Of a DNA stretch of 64,000 bases, positions 57,504 to 64,000 are shown piece by piece. The stretch lies in the NCBI RefSeq assembly GCF_002591895.1, contig NZ_NISX01000003.1, positions 141,732 through 205,731 of the forward strand. Direction: 5' to 3'. A program made the translations under genes and the position numbers. The DNA comes from Lacimicrobium alkaliphilum. Lineage in GTDB: Bacteria; Pseudomonadota; Gammaproteobacteria; Enterobacterales; Alteromonadaceae. The notes below the pieces were generated by a model, which was not told where the DNA came from, ran no database searches, and saw only the letters and a program-made list of their open reading frames with translations. Within the stretch, counting starts at the first letter, position 1. The number at the start of each line of letters is the position of its first letter.

Positions 57504-58964
57504 TCAGAAAGGACTCTCCAGCTTATTCATACCCAAGTAAACCGCCTTAAGCTGGGTGAAATGTTTCAGTGTTTCGATGCCATTTTCCCGGCCAATTCCT
57601 GACAGTTTATAACCACCAACCGGCATCTCGGCCGGTGAAGCACCATAACTGTTCACCCAGCAAATTCCGGCCTGTAGCTGATGTACAACACGGTGTGCGC
57701 GACGCACATCCCGGGTCATTAAACCGGCTGCAAGACCATAACTGGTGTTATTAGCCCGCTGAATAACTTCCTGCTCATCACTGAAACGCAGCACCGACAT
57801 CACCGGGCCGAAGATCTCTTGTTTCACTATCGTCATATCATCACTGCAATCGGTAAAAATGGTCGGTTCTACGAAATAACCACCAGGGGCACTATGGGGC
57901 TGAATAGCGCTTCCGCCATATGCCAGGGTTGCTCCCTCCTGTTTGCCTTGTTCGATGTAATCTAACACCAGATCACGATGTTTAGCGGAGATAAGCGCGC
58001 CAAGGTTGGTATCAGGATGCAACGGGTCACCGGCAATAATATTGTTCTGCGTTCGTTCTAAGAGCTGTTGCATAAAAGCGTCAAACACCGCCTCGTGCAC
58101 AAAGACCCTGGTGCAGTTGGTGCAGACTTCACCCTGTGAATAGAAATTTCCCAACATGGCCGCAGAAACGGCTTCTTCAATATCAGCATCCTGAAAAACA
58201 ATTAACGGCGATTTACCGCCAAGCTCCATCGTCACATCCTTGAGCGTATTCGATGCTGCAGCCATCACCTTTTTGCCTGTGCCCACTTCACCGGTAAATG
58301 AAACTTTGGCAATGGCTTCATGCTCTGCCAGCCAGGCGCCAACGCGGCCATCACCATGCACAACATTAAACACCCCATCCGGCATGCCTGCCCGGGTAAA
58401 TACTTGCGCCAGTTGCATAGCCCCCATGGGCGTTTCTTCTGAGGGTTTGAAAATCATACTATTCCCACAGGCCAGTGCAGGAGCCGCTTTCCAGCATGCA
58501 ATCTGAATGGGATAATTCCAGGCACCAATACCGGCACAAATCCCCAGTGGTTCACGTCGGGTGTAATAAAAGTCGCCACCCAGGTCCTGCTGATTGCCCT
58601 CAATACTGGCAGCCAGCCCGGCAAAAAATTCAATCGCATCGGCTCCGGTAACAATGTCTACAGCAATAGTCTCCTGTATCGGTTTTCCGGTATCGATCGA
58701 TTCCAACCTGGCCAGTTCATCATTCTGTTCACGCAAAAGTGCCACAGCTTTATACAGAATGCGGCTTCGCTCCACAGGCATCATTGCCGACCATTGAGCA
58801 AATCCCTTACGGGCACTTTCTATTGCAGCCTGTTGCACCGTTTCATCGGCAACCTGAACCTCATATACCACCTCACCTGTGGCTGGATTTATCACTTCAA
58901 AGGTTTCACCAGTGGTGTTATCAACAAACTTGCCATGAATATAATTTCTGTAGCACTGTGTCAT
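57504..58964 (-). CDS. betB: Betaine aldehyde dehydrogenase BetB
   Basis: This NAD(P)-dependent enzyme oxidises betaine aldehyde to the osmoprotectant glycine betaine. ATG 58964 has AGGA 8 bases upstream and gives 486 residues; the longer frame from 58979 is less likely. Key features are the cofactor-binding [20 protein letters not shown], catalytic Glu in TMELGGKSP, and catalytic Cys in [13 protein letters not shown], whose extra Cys context is BetB-like. No betA (choline dehydrogenase) is visible. Another aldehyde dehydrogenase specificity cannot be excluded. Confidence 0.85.
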   Translation of the reverse strand: MTQCYRNYIHGKFVDNTTGETFEVINPATGEVVYEVQVADETVQQAAIESARKGFAQWSAMMPVERSRILYKAVALLREQNDELARLESIDTGKPIQETIAVDIVTGADAIEFFAGLAASIEGNQQDLGGDFYYTRREPLGICAGIGAWNYPIQIACWKAAPALACGNSMIFKPSEETPMGAMQLAQVFTRAGMPDGVFNVVHGDGRVGAWLAEHEAIAKVSFTGEVGTGKKVMAAASNTLKDVTMELGGKSPLIVFQDADIEEAVSAAMLGNFYSQGEVCTNCTRVFVHEAVFDAFMQQLLERTQNNIIAGDPLHPDTNLGALISAKHRDLVLDYIEQGKQEGATLAYGGSAIQPHSAPGGYFVEPTIFTDCSDDMTIVKQEIFGPVMSVLRFSDEQEVIQRANNTSYGLAAGLMTRDVRRAHRVVHQLQAGICWVNSYGASPAEMPVGGYKLSGIGRENGIETLKHFTQLKAVYLGMNKLESPF

Positions 58965-59127
58965 TGATTGTTTCCTCATTTTTTCATCAACCTAAAGCAT
59001 AGCTGCAGGCTGAAGGATTAAAAGCCATTGCTAATGCATAATTAATCCTGTTCAAACCTATCTTTTTTATAGCACTTAATTATAATTGCCGCCGATTATG
59101 GTGCTTTTGGTGATAAAACCGAATTCT

Positions 59128-59312
59128 CTGGGTTATTACACAGCAGAGATGGGTATACAAAAGTTAAACGGGAAGTTCGCAAGACGCTGCCCCCGCAACG
59201 GTAAGCAAGAGACTGCAGCATAACGCCACTGTCAGACAATGATGGGAAGGCGCTGCAACACCTTATTTGTTCACTCAGATAAGCCTTGCCAGCCCGGATA
59301 CCGGCCTGATCA
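59128..59312 (+). promoter_or_regulatory. Cobalamin (B12) riboswitch
   Basis: It shows the conserved cobalamin riboswitch series: AAACGGGAA (59165-59173), GACGCTGCCCCCGCAACGGT with the B12-box core (about 59183-59202), CGCCACTG (59224-59231), GGGAAGGCG (59244-59252), and AGCCCGGATACCGGCC (59291-59306). Downstream GC-rich hairpin-forming sequence (CCTGATCAGG; GCACT...AGTGC, 59348-59364) may be the expression platform. It precedes btuB by 70 bp, so expression should fall when B12 is plentiful. Confidence 0.93.
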
Positions 59313-59382
59313 GGTTGCCGAACAAAACGTTTCGGCGTGACAAAATCGCACTCGGGTGGAGTGCTAATCTGGATGTACTATT

Positions 59383-61263
59383 ATGACTTACTCCTATTCC
59401 AGGCCCGCTGTGGCCATCGCAATGGTGCTTTTTTCCTGCCATCAGGCACAGGCACAAACACAACAAATCGAAACCATCAGTGTTATTGGCGCGAGACTGC
59501 CCGTAGATCAAACTCAGCTCAGCTCCGCCCTGACCAGCATAGATCGTCAACAGATAGAGGCATCAGGAGCCATTAACGTAACCGAACTGTTGCGTGGTCA
59601 GGCTGGTATCAGCCTGAGTCGGTCGGGCGCACGAGGCTCAGTCACTCAGGTGAGAATGCGCGGCAGTGAAGCCAATCATGTTCTGGTAATGGTAGATGGT
59701 GTAGAGATCAATGATCTCAGTGACGGTGGCGTGGACTTCGCTCACCTGCATCTGGACAACATTGCACGTATTGAAATTCTGCGCGGACCCCAGAGTGCAC
59801 TTTGGGGAAGCGGTGCTGTAGGGGGAGTGATCAGTATCACAACCTTACAGGCAGATCAGCCGTTATCGGGCCGGGTCAGCCTCGCAGTCGGGGAGGCTGA
59901 CAGCACCAATCTGGCCGCCGGTGTCAGTGGTAACCATGGCGATTTGAACTATGCACTGAATGCCAGCGACTATGACAGCGACGGGCAAAACGTATCGCGT
60001 CAGGGTAGTGAAGAGGATGGCTATAAGAACAGGCAGTTCAGTGGCCGCCTGGGCTGGAAAATCACTCCGGCCTCAAAAGTTAATCTCACCCTTAGACATA
60101 TCAGTGCCAACAGCGAATACGATGAAACAGACTATGCCGTTACCGGGCTGCCGCAGGACTCTGACCATCATACCGATATAGAACAGTATCAGGGCAAACT
60201 TAACTGGCTGTATAATCCTGAAGACAATGAGTGGCAGCAGGATGTAGGCCTGGAGCTCAATCACAATGATAACCTCAACTTTGCCAATGGTACGTACACC
60301 AACGCGAATGAAAGTGAGAAGTTGCGGCTCTACTGGCAGGGAAGCTACAAATATCAGGCTAACAGCCATCTGAGCCTGTTGGCCGAGCGAACAGAAGAAG
60401 ATTTCGAACAACAGGATCCTGCAGGCTTTTCGAATCAGTCACGCAGTAATGATGCTAACAGTATAGGGTTAGACTGGCTGCACCTGTTTAGTGAAGACTG
60501 GTCTGTTTCCGCCAGTTATCGCCATGACAATAATAACTTCTTTGATAACGCAGAGAGTTATCAAACCGGCATCAGTTATTCACCGGGCAGCGGTCATAAA
60601 TTGTATGTCAGTGTCGGTAAAGCAATCAAAAATCCAACTTTCACAGAATTGTTTGGATATTACCCTGGTAGTTTTGTCGGTAATCCTGACCTGCAGGCAG
60701 AGCACTCTGTCAGCGTGGAAATCGGCGGCGACATTCAGTTATCGCAACACTGGCTGTTGAGCGCGGCGCTGTACAAATCGCGTCTGGAAGACGAGATCAG
60801 CAACAGTGCGGATTTCACCAGTTCCATTAATCTTGAGGATGACAGTGAGCGCCAGGGCGGAGAACTAGAGATAGCGGGTAACTGGAGTCAGTGGCAACTG
60901 ACCGCGGCATATAGCTACCTGAACTCACAGCAACCCGATTTTACCGGCGAGCTGCAACCGGAATTACGCCGGGCAAAACACTCAGGACACGTTTCTGCAA
61001 ACTATACCTTTAGTCAGGTTCCCGTCGAGCTATACGTTAAAGCCAGTTATCAGGGCACCCAGCTGGATACCAACTTTCTCACTTTCAGCACAGTAAAACT
61101 TCCGGCATACACGCTGGTTGATCTGACCGTAAACTATGATCTGACCAGTAACTGGAAACTGGCTTTACGAGCTGAAAATCTGTTCGATAAAGATCATGAG
61201 GATGTGCTTGGTTTTGTGGGTCAGCAGCAACAGTTCTGGTTCTCTGCGGGTTACCGGTTCTAG
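59383..61263 (+). CDS. btuB: TonB-dependent vitamin B12 receptor BtuB
   Basis: This outer-membrane transporter for cobalamin has 626 residues. The signal peptide is about 1-24 (cleavage after HQAQA). TonB box-like QIETISVIGARLP follows (ETISV). The plug domain (about 45-155) has TQVRMRGSEANHVLVMVDGVEINDLSDGG and RIEILRGPQSALWGSGAVGG. A 22-stranded barrel ends in FWFSAGYRF. The riboswitch upstream confirms the B12 role. A start at 59383 ATG fits the signal peptide. Confidence 0.93.
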   Translation: MTYSYSRPAVAIAMVLFSCHQAQAQTQQIETISVIGARLPVDQTQLSSALTSIDRQQIEASGAINVTELLRGQAGISLSRSGARGSVTQVRMRGSEANHVLVMVDGVEINDLSDGGVDFAHLHLDNIARIEILRGPQSALWGSGAVGGVISITTLQADQPLSGRVSLAVGEADSTNLAAGVSGNHGDLNYALNASDYDSDGQNVSRQGSEEDGYKNRQFSGRLGWKITPASKVNLTLRHISANSEYDETDYAVTGLPQDSDHHTDIEQYQGKLNWLYNPEDNEWQQDVGLELNHNDNLNFANGTYTNANESEKLRLYWQGSYKYQANSHLSLLAERTEEDFEQQDPAGFSNQSRSNDANSIGLDWLHLFSEDWSVSASYRHDNNNFFDNAESYQTGISYSPGSGHKLYVSVGKAIKNPTFTELFGYYPGSFVGNPDLQAEHSVSVEIGGDIQLSQHWLLSAALYKSRLEDEISNSADFTSSINLEDDSERQGGELEIAGNWSQWQLTAAYSYLNSQQPDFTGELQPELRRAKHSGHVSANYTFSQVPVELYVKASYQGTQLDTNFLTFSTVKLPAYTLVDLTVNYDLTSNWKLALRAENLFDKDHEDVLGFVGQQQQFWFSAGYRF

Positions 61264-61391
61264 AATAACCCTTAAAGGATTGGCTAACTGAACCCAAACT
61301 GACTATCCGAGCATAACAGCGCAGCAGGATCGGCATTTGCTGAAAATAGTGGTAATCTTGCTGCGGTTTAAACTACAGGATGATATGCGTT

Positions 61392-62018
61392 ATGAAAAAG
61401 TTGTTTGGCCTGCTGGCCTTTGCCCTTATTTTTCCCCTGCAAGCCTGCGCGCAGCAGCAACCCTGGCAGGAAGGTACCCATTACGAAGTGATTGCCGATG
61501 AAGCAACGGCTAAACCGGAAATAATGGAGTTTTTCTCGTTCTGGTGTCCGGCCTGTAATGCTTTCGAGCCTTTAGTGGCACAGATGAAAAGCAAAACCGA
61601 CGACAACGTTAAGTTCAACAAAGTGCATGTAAACTTTATGGGCTTTGCTGAGAAGGAAACACAGGACAGCGCCACCCGCGCCATGTTAGTCGGCCGCGCG
61701 TTAAAGCAGGAAGACAAGCTGAATAAAGCCATCTTCGATTATATCCATAAGCAGAATGCCAGCATTACGGAAATGCGCGATCTGCGTAATATCTTTCAGC
61801 TTCAGGGGGTTGAAGCCGAGAAGTTCGATAAACTCGCAGACAGTTTCGGCGTGAACAACATGATGGGTCGTAACAATAAAAATATTGAAAAGTATCGCCA
61901 GCATTTAGGTGGTGTTCCGGCCTTTATCATTAACGGCAAATATAAAGCCAAATTCACCCGCGACATGACCCCGGATCAAATGGTTGATCTGGTAGTCTGG
62001 CTGACCGAACAGAAGTAA
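61392..62018 (+). CDS. dsbA: Thiol:disulfide interchange protein DsbA-like
   Basis: This is a periplasmic oxidant that makes disulfides in exported proteins. From ATG 61392 (an ATG at 61380 would put four extra residues before the signal) it has 208 residues with signal peptide MKKLFGLLAFALIFPLQACA. The thioredoxin-fold active site is FWCPACNAF, Cys-Pro-Ala-Cys rather than the common Cys-Pro-His-Cys. The cis-Pro loop GGVPAFIINGKY and the helical insert are DsbA-like. Cys19 in LQAC could also suggest a lipoprotein, but the box is poor. Confidence 0.9.
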   Translation: MKKLFGLLAFALIFPLQACAQQQPWQEGTHYEVIADEATAKPEIMEFFSFWCPACNAFEPLVAQMKSKTDDNVKFNKVHVNFMGFAEKETQDSATRAMLVGRALKQEDKLNKAIFDYIHKQNASITEMRDLRNIFQLQGVEAEKFDKLADSFGVNNMMGRNNKNIEKYRQHLGGVPAFIINGKYKAKFTRDMTPDQMVDLVVWLTEQK

Positions 62019-62041
62019 GTAACGCCCTACAATAATCGAAT

Positions 62042-62072
62042 AAAAAAGCCAGTCGCGGACTGGCTTTTTTTG
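62042..62072 (+). terminator. Intrinsic terminator after dsbA
   Basis: The stem AGCCAGTC / GACTGGCT with a 3-base loop (62047-62065) has a T-run on the 3' side and an A-run on the 5' side. It may serve both dsbA and fre. Confidence 0.92.
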
Positions 62073-62108
62073 TATCTGGGGATATCCGTTCAGAGTGCTG
62101 TTCAGGAC

Positions 62109-62807
62109 TCAGATAAAATCGTAAGCATCTCCGTAAAGGTTTTCCAGCATCAGTCCCTGCTGATGAAAATCTTCCCGCGCCGCACCGGCCATTTCAAAAC
62201 GACCGGCAATATATACCTGATAAGGCTCTAAGCTGACAAAGTCCTGCAACACGGCCTGGTGTACCAGGCCCGTCCGCCCCTGCCATCCCTTTTCCGGACT
62301 CTCCAGCACCGGAATAAATTTAAATTTAGGGTGCTGCTGAGCCAACGCTTCTAACTCTTCCAGCGCATACATATCTGCTGCGGTACGTGTCCCCCAATAC
62401 AGGAATAATGGTTCTTTTAAAGCTGATTTGAGCAGTTGCTGGAGAATACTCCAGGTATATGAGAAGCCAGTTCCCCCCGCCATCAGGATAGTCGGGTGAG
62501 GCGTGCTTTCACGTACAAATGCGTTACCATGGGGACCATCAAGCACAATACTTTTCTCGGCCTGCATTTTTTCAATCACCTGCATCGCCCAGGGATTATG
62601 CTCCGCGGCACCGATATGCAGTTCGATCAAGCCTGATTCGTCCGGGGCATTGGCAATAGAAAAGGGGCGTTTATCACCTTCATCCATCACCACGCGGATA
62701 TATTGACCGGCTTTGAAATCCGGCGCATTCTCGGGCCTCAACAGGATCCGCTGTACGTTGGCAGTAAGAGGTTCAATGGTCACTACTTTGCATTCAAATT
62801 CTGACAT
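62109..62807 (-). CDS. fre: NAD(P)H-flavin reductase Fre
   Basis: This soluble enzyme reduces free flavins with NAD(P)H, feeding iron reduction and other reactions. The 232 residues match E. coli Fre. The flavin-binding pattern is KAGQYIRVVMDEGDKRPFSIANAPDESG (about 33-60), and the NAD(P) loop is MAGGTGFSYTWSILQQLL (about 108-125). The order ubiD-fre is conserved in enterobacteria. It lies 17 bp after ubiD on the same strand. Confidence 0.94.
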   Translation of the reverse strand: MSEFECKVVTIEPLTANVQRILLRPENAPDFKAGQYIRVVMDEGDKRPFSIANAPDESGLIELHIGAAEHNPWAMQVIEKMQAEKSIVLDGPHGNAFVRESTPHPTILMAGGTGFSYTWSILQQLLKSALKEPLFLYWGTRTAADMYALEELEALAQQHPKFKFIPVLESPEKGWQGRTGLVHQAVLQDFVSLEPYQVYIAGRFEMAGAAREDFHQQGLMLENLYGDAYDFI

Positions 62808-62824
62808 CTTCTGTGTTCTTTACC

Positions 62825-64000
62825 TTAATCCAGCCCCAGTTGGTCCCAGATACTGTCTATCTTTTGTTTGATCTTATCATCCATCACTATAGGGCGCCCC
62901 CATTCTCTGTTGGTCTCACCGGGCCACTTATTGGTAGCATCCAGTCCCATTTTTGAACCCAGGCCGGAAACCGGTGAGGCAAAATCCAGATAATCAATCG
63001 GCGTATGCTCAATCATGGTGGTATCCCTGGCCGGATCCATGCGGGTAGTAATTGCCCAAATCACGTCCTGCCAGTCACGGGCGTCCACATCATCATCACA
63101 GACCACCACAAACTTGGTATACATAAACTGGCGTAAAAACGACCATACCCCCATCATTACCCGTTTGGCATGACCGGGATATTGTTTCTTCATCGTGATC
63201 ACGGCCATGCGGTAAGAGCAGCCTTCCGGGGGCAGATAGAAATCCACAATCTCCGGAAACTGCTTCTGCAGAATCGGAACAAATACTTCGTTAAGCGCAA
63301 CGCCCAGAATCGCTGGTTCATCCGGTGGCCGTCCGGTATAGGTGGAATGATAGATAGGATCTTTGCGATGGGTAATATGGGTAACAGTAAACACCGGAAA
63401 GTCGTCCACCTCATTGTAGTAACCGGTGTGATCGCCATAAGGCCCTTCCGGAGCAGTCTCCCCCGGGGCGATATAGCCTTCCAGTACAATTTCAGCACTG
63501 GCAGGCACTTGCAGGTCATTACTGATGCACTTCACCACTTCGGTTTTGTCACCACGCAATAACCCGGCAAAGGCATATTCAGACAGCGTATCAGGCACTG
63601 GCGTAACGGCCCCGAGAATGGTTGCCGGGTCGGCTCCCAATGCTACTGCCACCGGGAAATTCTGCCCCGGGTTCTGCTCACACCATTCGCGAAAATCGAG
63701 GGCGCCGCCACGATGACTCAACCAGCGCATAATCAGTTTATCAGGCCCTAATAACTGCTGACGATAAATACCCAGATTCTGACGCTTTTTGTGTGGGCCC
63801 CTCGTTACAGTCAGGCCCCAGGTTATCAGCGGAGCGGCATCTTCCGGCCAACAGGTCTGAATAGGAATCTGTGTCAGGTCCACCTCCCCGGCGCTTTTTA
63901 CCACCTGCTGACAAGGGGCCTTTTTCAGCTCCTTGGCGGGCATGTTCAGCACCTGGCGAAACAACGGCAGTTTTTCCCACAGTTCTTTAAATCCTTTAGG
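62825..64000 (-). CDS. ubiD: 4-hydroxy-3-polyprenylbenzoate decarboxylase UbiD (5' end cut by window)
   Basis: This prFMN-dependent enzyme decarboxylates the aromatic ring in ubiquinone synthesis. The frame stays open to base 64000, so about 392 of roughly 490 residues are seen. Features are [81 protein letters not shown]-type sequence, and the catalytic Glu-Arg-Glu network region [15 protein letters not shown]. The C-terminal [20 protein letters not shown] is typical of UbiD. Confidence 0.95.
   Translation of the reverse strand, partial: PKGFKELWEKLPLFRQVLNMPAKELKKAPCQQVVKSAGEVDLTQIPIQTCWPEDAAPLITWGLTVTRGPHKKRQNLGIYRQQLLGPDKLIMRWLSHRGGALDFREWCEQNPGQNFPVAVALGADPATILGAVTPVPDTLSEYAFAGLLRGDKTEVVKCISNDLQVPASAEIVLEGYIAPGETAPEGPYGDHTGYYNEVDDFPVFTVTHITHRKDPIYHSTYTGRPPDEPAILGVALNEVFVPILQKQFPEIVDFYLPPEGCSYRMAVITMKKQYPGHAKRVMMGVWSFLRQFMYTKFVVVCDDDVDARDWQDVIWAITTRMDPARDTTMIEHTPIDYLDFASPVSGLGSKMGLDATNKWPGETNREWGRPIVMDDKIKQKIDSIWDQLGLD

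Noticed and set aside
58980-59127. Possible small gene or operator between betB and the riboswitch
   Set aside because: Only AT-rich sequence without a convincing dyad or open frame was seen; it most likely carries the divergent promoters.

Overview
The window reads as chromosomal core DNA of a marine or alkaliphilic gammaproteobacterium of the Alteromonadales (Alteromonadaceae-like). Three things suggest this: the MSHA-pilus gene end followed by mreBCD-maf-rng-yhdP-nitrilase-tldD-(darP)-pmbA, the typA / glnA-ntrB-ntrC block, and the ubiD-fre pair, all in gene orders familiar from that group. The genus is not decided from sequence alone. No prophage, CRISPR array, integron or intact transposase gene was seen.

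Layout. 1-1854 is the end of an MshQ-like pilus-locus protein. 1855-2487 holds a cluster of short inverted-repeat units. 2488-15029 is the cell-shape and envelope block (mreB, mreC, mreD, maf, rng, yhdP, a nitrilase-family amidase, tldD, pmbA), with darP on the opposite strand between tldD and pmbA. 15030-15591 is a second cluster of the same repeats. 15592-19782 carries a small outer-membrane-like protein, arcA, a YfiR-family periplasmic protein coupled to a CHASE8-like histidine kinase, and a DUF3293 protein. 19768-22430 is glgC-glgA. 22663-27017 holds a small helical protein, rsmC, trmB, an alpha/beta hydrolase, mutY and yggX, followed by tRNA-Phe. 27596-30759 holds an Lrp-type regulator, an aminotransferase class V enzyme and a secreted discoidin-domain protein.

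30903-31690 is a VOC-family pseudogene split by a 667-bp non-autonomous element with terminal inverted repeats and a 13-bp target duplication. Next come an SRAP DNA-protein crosslink protein, a Fur-like iron-uptake cluster (TonB receptor, PepSY membrane protein, accessory protein), a DxD-repeat protein, glpK, and the nitrogen regulon ntrC-ntrB-DUF4124-glnA. glnA has a recognisable sigma-54 promoter and NtrC dyads. typA is divergent from glnA. 46352-56784 holds an M14 peptidase, an RND efflux pair, a hypothetical membrane protein, cfa, srkA, ccoG and a small membrane protein. The end has a TetR regulator with betB, a cobalamin riboswitch driving btuB, dsbA, fre and the beginning of ubiD (cut by the window edge).

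Most of the window is ordinary housekeeping DNA. The observations most worth checking are the YfiR/CHASE8 histidine kinase pair (an input module known from a diguanylate cyclase, here on a kinase), the mobile element inside the VOC gene, the two related inverted-repeat clusters, and a perfect 21-bp palindrome between ccoG and a small membrane protein gene.
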